Shown here: in pieces, positions 7,201 to 13,936 of the stretch | How the letters are laid out: each line of letters begins with the position of its first letter | Position numbering within the stretch: position 1 is the first letter of the stretch | From: TMED14 sp041179465 | GTDB lineage: Bacteria > Bacteroidota > Bacteroidia > Flavobacteriales > Schleiferiaceae | Assembly (NCBI GenBank): GCA_041179465.1 | Contig: JBEGTJ010000022.1 | Location: 1-22,840 of the forward strand | Direction: 5' to 3' | Length of the DNA stretch: 22,840 nucleotides | Made by a program: the position numbers and the translations under genes | The notes under the pieces: model-generated | Database searches by the model: none | What the model was told of the DNA's origin: nothing | Seen by the model: only the letters and a program-made list of their open reading frames with translations

Positions 7201-7571
7201 CCGTGGAGCCGGGCGACGTCATGGTGGTCACCGACGACATTCCCGGCATGGCGGTGGCCAGCGAGCGCGGAACCCTTTTGGCCGTCGACCTGCAGCTCAG
7301 CCCCGAGCTGGTGGCCGAAGGATTGGCGCGCGAAGCCGTCAACCGAATCCAAAACCTGCGCAAAGACAGCGGGTTGGACATTACCGACCGAATTGCATTG
7401 TGGATTTCGGGGGCGCCTGAGGCCCTCGAAGCCGTGGACGCGCACCGCGATTACGTGGCCGCCGAAACCCTGGTAGCCCAGTGGGGATCGGGCTCCGCAC
7501 CGAGCGATGCCCATGCCGCCGAGGCCGACCTGGAAGGCCTGAGCGTCACCCTTGCGTTAAAAAAAGCCTAA
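4236..7571 (+). CDS. ileS: Isoleucine--tRNA ligase, type-2-like with GXHH signature
   Basis: The 1111-residue class Ia synthetase charges tRNA-Ile. Seen: the N-terminal block FYEGPPSANGMPGIHHVMGR, in which the HIGH signature reads G55-I-H-H58; WTTTPWTLP at 234-242 and DGTGIVHTAPTFGADD at 336-351 of the CP1 editing domain, which removes Val; and the second signature KMSKR at 662-666. The C-terminus ends in a GLAREAVNRIQ...SGLDITDRI module without a Cys-rich zinc finger. The length and lack of a zinc finger fit the eukaryote-like IleRS2 type, which is less sensitive to mupirocin. The first and third residues of the HIGH motif are swapped (GXHH rather than HXGH), a form I recall being linked to extreme mupirocin resistance. 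The start is the ATG at 4236, in an ATGA overlap with ridA; an in-frame GTG at 4221 would add only five residues. Confidence 0.98.
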   Translation: MSHRFTERGSLNLPEIQREVLEYWKAEGVFEKSLREGAPSFVFYEGPPSANGMPGIHHVMGRAIKDLFCRYKTQKGFRVDRRAGWDTHGLPVELGVEKELGITKEAIGKTISVADYNAACREAVMRYTDVWNRLTEQMGYWVDQENPYVTYTTKYIESVWWLLGELHRKNLLYKGYTIQPYSPKAGTGLSSHELNQPGCYRDVTDTSVTAQFEVVPSDQSRALFGDRAVHLLAWTTTPWTLPSNTALTVGPNIEYDLIATTNPYTGIEVNVVLAGALATNYFKAEEEGETWTRLARMKGRELVGLRYAQLLPYALPYQDADQAFRVIPGDFVTTEDGTGIVHTAPTFGADDARVAAAAGVPPMLVLDSEGNPVPLVDLQGRFVAQAGPLAGKYVKNSYYDAGHEPKLSVDEEIAIQLKTENKAFKVQKYVHSYPHCWRTDKPVLYYPLDSWFIRSTAAKQRLQELNTTINWKPASTGTGRFGNWLENLNDWNLSRSRYWGIPLPIWRSEDGREEVCISSLEQLRAELERSVAAGHMASNPLANFTPGDMTDANYAGVDLHRPFVDEWILTGASGQPLYREKDLIDVWFDSGAMPYAQVHYPFENKEAIDGRGAFPADFIAEGVDQTRGWFFTLHAIAGMVFDSVAYETVVSNGLVLDKNGQKMSKRLGNSIDPFEAMAQYGSDALRWYMLTNAQPWDNLKFDPDGVTEVQRKFFGTLHNTYGFFALYANVDGFDPKAPQVPHRDRAELDRWILSRLHSVVAEANEAMEAYEPTRAFRPVADFVVDELSNWYVRLSRRRFWKGAMGDDKLAAFQTLHECLDTVARLMAPLAPFYAEQLYRDLNGPSASVHWSRFPEADSARIDADLERRMDLAQRMTSLVLSVRKKERVRVRQPLPRIVVPVLNPTQHRDLDAIEDLLLSEVNVKVLERVEPTSGLFVQRAKPDFKALGPKVGPRMKTVSAALGALTDAQLRRLEQEGELQLDLADGPYTVEPGDVMVVTDDIPGMAVASERGTLLAVDLQLSPELVAEGLAREAVNRIQNLRKDSGLDITDRIALWISGAPEALEAVDAHRDYVAAETLVAQWGSGSAPSDAHAAEADLEGLSVTLALKKA

Positions 7572-7576
7572 AGGGC

Positions 7577-7606
7577 TTGCACGGGCGACCAGATTGTTTA
7601 AATTCG
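7577..7606 (+). promoter_or_regulatory. Promoter (TTG-N19-TAAATTCG) of the dksA-lspA operon
   Basis: TTG at 7577-7579, exactly 19 bases, then TAAATTCG at 7599-7606 (TAnnTTTG with one C for T). This is the best-formed two-part Bacteroidota promoter in the window. It occupies the 43-base gap after ileS, and the ATG follows eight bases later. Confidence 0.6.
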
Positions 7607-7614
7607 GGCCTCTT

Positions 7615-7992
7615 ATGGAACCCACTGTACGCTATTCCGACGCCGAACTCGAGGAGTTCCGCGCCCTTATTCAGTCAAAAATTGAAAAGGCTGAAGAAGA
7701 CTTGCGCATCCTGAAGGAGCAGTTCACCAACAACATGGACAACGGCACCGAAGACACGGCTCCGATGTTCAAGAGTTTTGAGGAAGGCTCTGAGACGATG
7801 AGCAAAGAAGCCAACGCCATGCTGGCGGCGCGCCAAGAGAAATTCTTGCGCGACCTGAAGGCCGCCTTGGTCCGCATCAGCAACAAAACCTACGGGGTCT
7901 GCCGCGTGACCGGCAAACTCATCGAAAAGGAACGCTTGAAGCTGGTTCCGCACGCGACCACCAGCATGGAAGGCAAGCTCCGCAAGCATTGA
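7615..7992 (+). CDS. TraR/DksA family transcriptional regulator (zinc-less)
   Basis: A 125-residue DksA/TraR-family protein. These bind in the secondary channel of RNA polymerase and, with ppGpp, adjust transcription of stable RNA and amino-acid genes. The N-terminal two thirds is a charged coiled coil (ELEEFRALIQ... to EKFLRDLKAAL), and the C-terminus carries YGVCRVTGKLIEKERLKLVPHA, the globular signature. Family members such as E. coli DksA hold zinc with four cysteines; here only Cys96 is present, as is usual for Bacteroidota homologues, so no zinc is expected. The ATG at 7615 is chosen because the upstream in-frame TTG at 7594 lies within the promoter. The stop overlaps the lspA start (TTGA). 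The ileS-dksA-lspA order is a familiar Bacteroidia arrangement. Confidence 0.95.
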   Translation: MEPTVRYSDAELEEFRALIQSKIEKAEEDLRILKEQFTNNMDNGTEDTAPMFKSFEEGSETMSKEANAMLAARQEKFLRDLKAALVRISNKTYGVCRVTGKLIEKERLKLVPHATTSMEGKLRKH

Positions 7993-8621
7993 ATCGCCTG
8001 CGCAACCCGTTGATTTTGGCCTTGGTGCTGATCGTCGCCGATCAAGCGCTCAAAGTGGCCATTAAAACCCAATTCGCCCTGGGCGACTCGGTCGAGCTGA
8101 TGCCGTGGTTCCAGCTTCACTTTACCGAAAACCCCGGAATGGCCTTTGGTCTCAACTGGGGAGGCGCCGCGGGCAAAATCGTGCTCAGCCTGTTTCGAAT
8201 CGCAGCCATCGGTGGCATCGTGTGGTACGCCGTGAGCATGGCCAAAAAAGGCGCGCACCCGTTTGTGCTGACCACCTTGGCGCTCATTTTTGCGGGCGCC
8301 CTGGGCAACGTCATTGACAGCCTCCTCTATGGGGTTTTGTTTGACCGCGGACTCGTGTGGTCGCCCGAATACGAGTTCTGGATGGCCTACGACGGCGTCG
8401 CTCAATGGGGCGGAGGCTACGCCGCTCCCTTGCTCGGCAACGTCGTCGACATGCTGTACTTCCCGCTGTGGACGGGGTACCTGCCTGAATGGCTTCCCTT
8501 TTGGGGCGGAGATTATTTCCAGTTTTTTCGACCCATTTTTAATTTGGCCGATGCCTACGTGACCGTAGGCGTGGTTTTTTGGTACGTTGCGAGCCGCCGC
8601 CCCGACTGGTGGCCCGCCTAA
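7989..8621 (+). CDS. lspA: Lipoprotein signal peptidase (signal peptidase II)
   Basis: A 210-residue inner-membrane aspartyl protease that cleaves the signal peptide from prolipoproteins after lipid attachment. Visible: VADQALK at 16-22, FTENPGMAFG at 45-54, GNVID at 106-110, the first catalytic Asp in NVVDMLYF (Asp154) and the second in FNLADAY (Asp188). Four membrane helices can be read. It is longer than the E. coli enzyme (164 aa) because about 35 extra residues lie between GNVID and VVD, including a Trp/Tyr-rich stretch; this resembles other Bacteroidota LspA proteins as I recall them. The start is TTG at 7989, overlapping the dksA stop as TTGA, so initiation probably depends on termination of dksA. 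Likely substrates in this window are GldH and the DUF4837 lipoprotein. Confidence 0.95.
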   Translation: MNRLRNPLILALVLIVADQALKVAIKTQFALGDSVELMPWFQLHFTENPGMAFGLNWGGAAGKIVLSLFRIAAIGGIVWYAVSMAKKGAHPFVLTTLALIFAGALGNVIDSLLYGVLFDRGLVWSPEYEFWMAYDGVAQWGGGYAAPLLGNVVDMLYFPLWTGYLPEWLPFWGGDYFQFFRPIFNLADAYVTVGVVFWYVASRRPDWWPA

Positions 8622-8632
8622 ATTTTACAACC

Positions 8633-10018
8633 ATGCGCATTCTTGTTATCGCACTCAGCCTGGCGACGGTTTCGGCTTCGGCCCAACTGGCGCGCCACGC
8701 CGCCCCCGAGGTGGCCGAGCAACTTTACCTCCACGAGCGCTACCTGGCCAGCGACGAGCTGGGCGGACGGCTCCCGGGGAGCGAAGGCGGTGCCGAAGCG
8801 GCCGCCTACATCCAAAACGTGTTTCGCCAAATCGGACTCGCTCCGCTCTTTGACGAGCGATTTACCCAAGACGTCAAAATTCCCGACGCCGCCAAAGTTT
8901 CGCCCACCACAAACCTCCTGATTCTGGGCAAGGACAGCGCCAAGCTCACCGAGGCCTTCTGGCCGAGCACCATGTCAAGCAACGGAAGCGCCGCCGGCCC
9001 GACGACCTGGCTGCAGTACGGACTTCCCGCCGAAGTCGCCGCCGCCGCAACTAAGGGTCGAATTGCCGTGCTCGTGCGCGACGTTCCCAAGGAACTCGCG
9101 GCCAAGGCGGGCAAAGCCGCCGGACTCGGCGCACGCATCGACGCCGTCCGCAAGGCTGGCGCGCTGGCCGTGGTCGTGCTTGCTCCCGCCAACGCTACGC
9201 CGCGCCTGGACCTGCTCCGCCGCACCCGCCCCGTGGGCATTCCCGTGGTCGAAGTTCACCACGTCAAATGGGCCAAACGCCTAGCGAAGTCGGCCAAAAA
9301 AGGAAAAAGCCTCCGCATTTCTACCGAAGTCGTGGCCCAGCAAATCACCGCACCCAACGTCGGCGGATGGATTGACCGCGGCAAGCCCCGCACCATCTTG
9401 ATCGGCGCGCACTACGACCACGTAGGCCTGGGGGCCTGGGGGTCCCGCAAACCCGAGCAAGCGGGCCAGGTGCACAACGGCGCCGACGACAACGCGAGCG
9501 GAACCAGCGCCCTGCTGGTGCTGGCCCAAATCCTGAGCAAAGTGCCTTCGCTCGGCGACGCCAACCTCGCGTTTGTGGCCTTTACCGGCGAAGAAAGCGG
9601 GCTGATCGGATCGAAGCACCTCGTTGAGACGCTTCCGCCCGCGCTGGGCAAAGTCACGACCATGCTCAACCTCGACATGGTGGGCCGCCTCAACCGCTCG
9701 GATTCGCTCCGAGTGTACGGCACGCACACGGGCCTTGAGTTCCGGCAAATGCTGGAAACGGTTCCCGCCGACGGTTTTTATTGGGACCTGCGCGACGAGG
9801 TTTTTGGCCGCTCCGACCACGCGCCCTTCATTCAAAAAGGCATTCCTTCGGTGTTCTTTTTTACCGGCCTGCACGAAGACTACCACGCGCCCAGCGACGA
9901 CCTGGATAAAATTGACCTCGAGGGCATGGCCGTGGTAACCGAGGCTGCGGCGGCCTTCGTTCAGTTGCTCGTCCACAACGCCCCGCCCACGTTCAACCCG
10001 GATTCCCTCGAGAAGTAA
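8633..10018 (+). CDS. Secreted M28-family metallopeptidase with PA-like insert
   Basis: A 461-residue exported aminopeptidase of family M28 (dinuclear zinc, PF04389). The first 18 residues (MRILVIALSLATVSASAQ) form a signal peptide ending in ASA-Q. All expected metal ligands are visible: His260 in GAHYDHVG, Asp285/286 in GADDNASG, Glu320/321 in GEESGLIGS, Asp348 in LNLDMVGR and His418 in DYHAPSDD. Residues of about 95-240 form an alanine-rich insert in the position of a protease-associated (PA) domain. The ATG at 8633 is 11 bases after the lspA stop; an in-frame earlier start would put extra sequence before the signal peptide. The gene ends as TAATG, sharing one base with gpsA. The peptide substrates are unknown. 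Confidence 0.93.
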   Translation: MRILVIALSLATVSASAQLARHAAPEVAEQLYLHERYLASDELGGRLPGSEGGAEAAAYIQNVFRQIGLAPLFDERFTQDVKIPDAAKVSPTTNLLILGKDSAKLTEAFWPSTMSSNGSAAGPTTWLQYGLPAEVAAAATKGRIAVLVRDVPKELAAKAGKAAGLGARIDAVRKAGALAVVVLAPANATPRLDLLRRTRPVGIPVVEVHHVKWAKRLAKSAKKGKSLRISTEVVAQQITAPNVGGWIDRGKPRTILIGAHYDHVGLGAWGSRKPEQAGQVHNGADDNASGTSALLVLAQILSKVPSLGDANLAFVAFTGEESGLIGSKHLVETLPPALGKVTTMLNLDMVGRLNRSDSLRVYGTHTGLEFRQMLETVPADGFYWDLRDEVFGRSDHAPFIQKGIPSVFFFTGLHEDYHAPSDDLDKIDLEGMAVVTEAAAAFVQLLVHNAPPTFNPDSLEK

Positions 10019-11013
10019 TGGGTAAAAATCCCAAAATTGCGGTGCTGGGCGGCGGATCCTGGGCGACCGCCATCGTGAAGATGCTCACCCAAAACGAAGA
10101 CTTCGTAGGGTGGTGGGTGCGGCGCGAGGAGGTTGCGGCGCACATTCGCAAGTACCACCACAACCCCAACTACCTGTCGGAGGTTGAGCTCGAGACCGAC
10201 AAGATTTATGTGGACCACGACCTCTTGAGCGTGGCCGCCCAAGCCGAAATCTTGGTACTCGCAGTGCCCTCCGCGTTCTTGGCCGAGGCCATTGAGCCCC
10301 TGCGCGACGTGCTTGCCCAAAAATGGGTGGTTTCGGCCGTCAAAGGAATCGAGCCCACGTCGCACCAAATCATCGGGGAATACCTGCACGACCGCATGGG
10401 CCTGGACTACAGCCGCTTCGGCGCGCTGGTAGGGCCCTGTCACGCCGAAGAAATTGCCCTCGGCCGCTTGTCCTACCTCACGGTGGCCAGCGAAAACCAG
10501 CAACTGGCTGAGGCCGTCGCACAAAAGCTCCGCGGTTCGTTTGTGAAGGTGGCCTGCACGCCCGACATCTACGGAACGGAATACGCCGCCGTCCTCAAGA
10601 ACATTTATGCGATTGCGGCCGGAATGGCCCACGGCCTCGGCTACGGCGACAACTTTCAGGCCGTACTCGTGAGCAACGCCTTGCGCGAAATGAAGCGGGT
10701 GATCCGCGCCGTGCACCCCATCAAGCGCCAAATTGTGCAGACCGAATACTCGGGCGACCTTTTTGTCACCATGTATTCGCCGTTCAGCCGCAACCGCCAG
10801 CTGGGCAACCTCATCGGCAAGGGCTACAGCCTCAGCGCGGCGCGCTCCGAAATGAAAATGGTGGCCGAAGGCTACTACGCGGCCAAACTCATTCGGGAAG
10901 TCAAGCGCGAACGCGAGGTCAAAATGCCCATCGCCTCGGCGGTGTACAAGGTGCTCTACGAGAAGGCTTCTCCGAAAAAAACCCTGCGCGCGCTCGCCGA
11001 AAAGCTCAGGTAG
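10018..11013 (+). CDS. gpsA: NAD(P)-dependent glycerol-3-phosphate dehydrogenase
   Basis: This 331-residue enzyme reduces dihydroxyacetone phosphate to sn-glycerol-3-phosphate, the backbone for phospholipid synthesis. Visible: the Rossmann motif KIAVLGGGSWATAI at residues 6-19, SAVKGIE for the nucleotide/substrate site, the family block GPCHAEEIALG, and the catalytic lysine in YAAVLKNIYAIA (Lys194). The length matches the family. Its ATG shares a base with the stop of the M28 peptidase gene (TAATG at 10016-10020), so it is part of the dksA-lspA-peptidase transcript, and the tatA promoter box follows directly after its stop. Confidence 0.97.
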   Translation: MGKNPKIAVLGGGSWATAIVKMLTQNEDFVGWWVRREEVAAHIRKYHHNPNYLSEVELETDKIYVDHDLLSVAAQAEILVLAVPSAFLAEAIEPLRDVLAQKWVVSAVKGIEPTSHQIIGEYLHDRMGLDYSRFGALVGPCHAEEIALGRLSYLTVASENQQLAEAVAQKLRGSFVKVACTPDIYGTEYAAVLKNIYAIAAGMAHGLGYGDNFQAVLVSNALREMKRVIRAVHPIKRQIVQTEYSGDLFVTMYSPFSRNRQLGNLIGKGYSLSAARSEMKMVAEGYYAAKLIREVKREREVKMPIASAVYKVLYEKASPKKTLRALAEKLR

Positions 11014-11028
11014 CACAAGGGCGCGTCG

Positions 11029-11036
11029 TACCTTTA
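11029..11036 (+). promoter_or_regulatory. Candidate -7 box (TACCTTTA) before tatA
   Basis: TACCTTTA, one base from TAnnTTTG, lies in the 42-base gap between gpsA and tatA, 19 bases before the tatA ATG. No TTG is seen at 19 bases upstream. Confidence 0.4.
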
Positions 11037-11055
11037 CCCCTCATCTGAAGAAACT

Positions 11056-11253
11056 ATGGCATTAAGCGTATTTCTGGGCATGGTTGGCCCCTGGCAAATC
11101 GTCTTGATTGTGGCCTTGGTTATTCTGCTTTTTGGCGGACGCAAGATTCCTGAGCTCATGAAGGGCTTGGGCGGCGGCGTGAAAGAGTTCAAGAAGGCCA
11201 TGCGCGAAGACGACGACGACAACTCGAAGGGCGACAGCAAAAAACTGTCATGA
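11056..11253 (+). CDS. tatA: Sec-independent protein translocase TatA/E component
   Basis: A 65-residue TatA-family protein, the pore-forming part of the twin-arginine pathway that exports folded proteins. One membrane helix (WQIVLIVALVILLFGGRKIP, 13-32) is followed by the FGGRKIPEL hinge and an amphipathic helix (MKGLGGGVKEFKKAM), then a charged acidic/basic tail. This order and size fit TatA well. tatB and tatC are not in the window. The stop overlaps gatA as ATGA (11250-11253). A pairing of a translocase subunit with gatA, a transglycosylase and a lipoprotein has no obvious mechanistic reason and may only reflect shared expression. Confidence 0.95.
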   Translation: MALSVFLGMVGPWQIVLIVALVILLFGGRKIPELMKGLGGGVKEFKKAMREDDDDNSKGDSKKLS

Positions 11254-12668
11254 CCTTCGATCGGATCGAAGACCTGCACCGGGCCCTAGATTCCGGCCAA
11301 ACGACCTGTGCCGCGTTGGCCGAGGATTCGCTGCGCCGTGCGGCGGCTGAAAATCCGCGCGTCAACGCCCTCGCCGAACTGTTTGAAGACAGCGCCCGCG
11401 CTCAAGCCGCCGCCGTCGACGCCCGACGCGCCCGAGGCGACCGCCGCGCCCTCGACGGGGTGACCATGGTAATCAAAGACAACATGGTCTATGCCGGCCA
11501 CGCCGCCGGCGCCGGTTCGAAAATCTTGACGGGCTTTGTGAGTCCCTACAGCGCCACCGCGGTGCAGCGCGTGGTCGACGCCGGAGCCGTGATCGTCGGC
11601 CGGGCCAACTGCGACGAGTTCGCCATGGGTTCCTCCAACGAAACCTCGTACTACGGTCCCGTGCGCAATCCGCTCGACCTCAACCGGACTCCCGGGGGCT
11701 CCTCGGGCGGATCTGCTGCAGCGGTCGCCGCCGGCTGGGTCCACGCCGCCCTGGGCAGCGACACCGGAGGCTCCATTCGCCAACCCGCCGCCTTTTGCGG
11801 AATTTTTGGCGCCAAGCCCACCTACGGACGCGTTTCGCGCTACGGCCTCATTGCCTACGCCTCGTCGTTTGACCAAATTGGGCCCTTTGCCCGCAGCGCC
11901 AGCGACCTGGCGCGCATCACCGAAGTGCTCGCAGGCGCCGACGAATTCGACAGCACCTGCAGCGACCGCCCCGTACCTTCCATGACCGAGTCGGGCCAAG
12001 ACCCCGCGACGCTGCGCTTTGGGTACTACCAAGAGGTGCTCGACAACCCCGCCCTGGACCCCGAGCTCCGCGCGGCCTTCATGGCTAAAATGGACGCCCT
12101 TCGGGCGGCGGGCCACCCCGTGGAAGCCCTGCGATTCGACTACCTCGACGCGCTGGTACCCATCTACTACATACTTACCACCGCCGAAGCGAGTGCCAAC
12201 TTGGCGCGCTTTGACGGGGTGCGCTACGGATACCGCGCCGAGGGGGCCAAAACCCTCGAGGAGCTGTACCGCCGCAGCCGCTCTGAAGGCTTCGGAACCG
12301 AAGTCCAGCGGCGCATTTTGCTCGGAACCTTTGTGCTCCGCAGCGGATACTTTGACGCCTACTACGGCAAAGCCCAAAAGGCTCGCCGTGCCGTTCAGCA
12401 AGCGACCAACGCCGACTTGGCCAAGGTCGACCTGCTGATTAGCCCGACGACCCCCCACACCGCGTTTGAATTAGGACGCGAAACAAGTGATCCGACCGTT
12501 ATGTATCTTGAAGACATCTTCACGGTACAGGCTCCCATTGCGGGATTGCCCGCCTTGAGCCTTCCTATGGGGCTGCATTCCAATGGGTTACCCATGGGAC
12601 TGCACCTTACAGCAAAGGCCTTTGACGAGCCCACCTTGTTTCGTGCCGCAGAATACTTGAGTTCATGA
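11250..12668 (+). CDS. gatA: Asp-tRNA(Asn)/Glu-tRNA(Gln) amidotransferase subunit A
   Basis: The 472-residue amidase subunit of GatCAB releases ammonia from glutamine or asparagine so that GatB can convert mischarged Glu-tRNA(Gln) or Asp-tRNA(Asn). The Ser-cisSer-Lys triad is visible: Lys76 in VIKDN, Ser151 in GGSSGGS and Ser175 in DTGGSIRQPA, with the same spacings as S. aureus GatA (Lys79, Ser154, Ser178). The C-terminus (FRAAEYLSS) stops about 15 residues earlier than the HAYEQxT ending of many GatA proteins. The last ~200 bases have lower GC (about 52 % against about 67 % upstream) and different codon choice. gatB and gatC are not adjacent. The start is in an ATGA overlap with tatA, and the end is in an ATGA overlap with the transglycosylase gene. 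Confidence 0.95.
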   Translation: MTFDRIEDLHRALDSGQTTCAALAEDSLRRAAAENPRVNALAELFEDSARAQAAAVDARRARGDRRALDGVTMVIKDNMVYAGHAAGAGSKILTGFVSPYSATAVQRVVDAGAVIVGRANCDEFAMGSSNETSYYGPVRNPLDLNRTPGGSSGGSAAAVAAGWVHAALGSDTGGSIRQPAAFCGIFGAKPTYGRVSRYGLIAYASSFDQIGPFARSASDLARITEVLAGADEFDSTCSDRPVPSMTESGQDPATLRFGYYQEVLDNPALDPELRAAFMAKMDALRAAGHPVEALRFDYLDALVPIYYILTTAEASANLARFDGVRYGYRAEGAKTLEELYRRSRSEGFGTEVQRRILLGTFVLRSGYFDAYYGKAQKARRAVQQATNADLAKVDLLISPTTPHTAFELGRETSDPTVMYLEDIFTVQAPIAGLPALSLPMGLHSNGLPMGLHLTAKAFDEPTLFRAAEYLSS

Positions 12669-13936
12669 TTCGTACCCTAGCGATTGCCGCCGCCCTGAGC
12701 TTTTGCGCGCCCCTGATGGGTTTTGCGCCGGCAGATACGGTGCGCTACGGACTGGCCACCAAAGTGGACACGATGTACGCCAAATGGCTGCTCAGCAGCA
12801 GCGAGCGGAACTGGACCAGCCAGTTCAAAGGCCCCATCGACACCCTGGCCGGGGTAGCCCTCGGCGTCAGCGACGAGGTCATCAAGCAGCGCCTGGCGGC
12901 GCTGGACCGCCGCACCCCGATGGACTTGCGCTACACGCCCGACGTCAAAAACGCGATTGCCATGTACGTGGTCCGCAAAAAGGACCTCGTGGCTCGCGTG
13001 ATGGGCCGCGGACGCTACTACTTTCCGCTCTTTGAGGCCGCCCTCGACCAGTACAATTTGCCCATCGAGCTGCGGGCCCTGCCGATGATTGAGTCGGCAC
13101 TGAATCCGCTCGCCACCAGCCCCGCGGGCGCCAAAGGCCTGTGGCAATTTATGTACGCCACCGGCAAACTTCAGGGCCTCGAGATCGGAAGCTACGTCGA
13201 CGAACGTTCCGACCCGGTGAAGTCGACCGACGCCGCCTGCCGCTACCTGATGAAGCTGTACGACATGTTCGACAGCTGGGAGCTGGCCCTCGCCGCCTAC
13301 AACGCCGGACCGGGCAACGTGACCAAGGCCATTCGCGCCTCAGGGGGCAAGACCAACTACTGGGAAATCCGCCCCTATTTGCCTCGGGAGACGCGCAGCT
13401 ACGTGCCCAACTTCATCGCGGCAAACTACGCGCTGGCCTACGGCGGACTGCACGGAATTTACCCCGACATGCCCCCCGCCACGTTTTTTGACGTCGACAC
13501 CGTGCAGGTTACGGCCACGCTGGACCTCACCCAAGCCGCCAACCACTTCAGCGTGGACCACGCCCTGCTCAAGGTGCTGAACCCGATGTACAAGCTCAAC
13601 GTGATTCCGGCTCCGCGCGACGGAAAAATGTACCCCCTCGTGCTGCCCAAAGCGGCGGTGGCGAGTTTTCAGGAATGCGCAGACTCGGCCTATGCCGCGT
13701 CGGCCCCCGGGCGCAGCGTGAGCAGTCCGGCAAGCGAAACGGCCAGCGAGGCCCCAGCAGCAGCCCCAACCCCGGCAGCGGCGCCTTCGACGCGGCGCAC
13801 GCACACGGTCCGCTCCGGCGAAACACTGAGCAGCATTTCCAAGAAGTACGGCACCAAAGTCAGCGACATTCAAAAGTGGAACGGGCTGCGCGGCACCACG
13901 ATCCAAATTGGACAGCGCTTGGTCGTGAAAAAATGA
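12665..13936 (+). CDS. LysM-containing lytic transglycosylase (MltD-like)
   Basis: A 423-residue envelope enzyme that cleaves peptidoglycan glycan strands to 1,6-anhydro products. An N-terminal signal peptide (about residues 1-22) is followed by a GH23/SLT domain: MIESALNPLATSPAGAKGLWQFM with the catalytic Glu143, then AYNAGPGNVTKAI, and NFIAANYA closer to its end. After an Ala/Pro/Ser linker (about 345-375), one LysM repeat (THTVRSGETLSSISKKYG to the end) should bind peptidoglycan. E. coli MltD has the same domain order with two LysM repeats and a lipobox; here I see one LysM and no lipobox. It overlaps gatA and the DUF4837 gene as ATGA on both sides. Confidence 0.94.
   Translation: MIRTLAIAAALSFCAPLMGFAPADTVRYGLATKVDTMYAKWLLSSSERNWTSQFKGPIDTLAGVALGVSDEVIKQRLAALDRRTPMDLRYTPDVKNAIAMYVVRKKDLVARVMGRGRYYFPLFEAALDQYNLPIELRALPMIESALNPLATSPAGAKGLWQFMYATGKLQGLEIGSYVDERSDPVKSTDAACRYLMKLYDMFDSWELALAAYNAGPGNVTKAIRASGGKTNYWEIRPYLPRETRSYVPNFIAANYALAYGGLHGIYPDMPPATFFDVDTVQVTATLDLTQAANHFSVDHALLKVLNPMYKLNVIPAPRDGKMYPLVLPKAAVASFQECADSAYAASAPGRSVSSPASETASEAPAAAPTPAAAPSTRRTHTVRSGETLSSISKKYGTKVSDIQKWNGLRGTTIQIGQRLVVKK

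Noticed and set aside
4128..7514. A 1128-codon open frame antisense to ileS
   Set aside because: It mirrors the codon structure of ileS in a high-GC gene, lacks recognisable domains and spans the ridA end. The plus-strand IleRS is certain.
7675..7989. Minus-strand open frame opposite the dksA-like gene, considered as a toxin-antitoxin or antisense gene
   Set aside because: It has no start context or motifs; the plus frame encodes a clear TraR/DksA protein.
7861..7992. Possible loss of function of the DksA-like protein because the zinc cysteines are missing
   Set aside because: Bacteroidota homologues commonly lack them while keeping the rest of the signature, so this is a lineage feature and not decay.
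8619..8626. TAAATTTT just before the M28 peptidase gene as a promoter
   Set aside because: It is made up of the lspA stop and an AT-rich gap, lacks the final G and has no -33 element.
13675..13932. Upstream extension of the DUF4837 gene
   Set aside because: It lies within the transglycosylase linker and LysM region in another frame; the lipoprotein signal starts at 13933.
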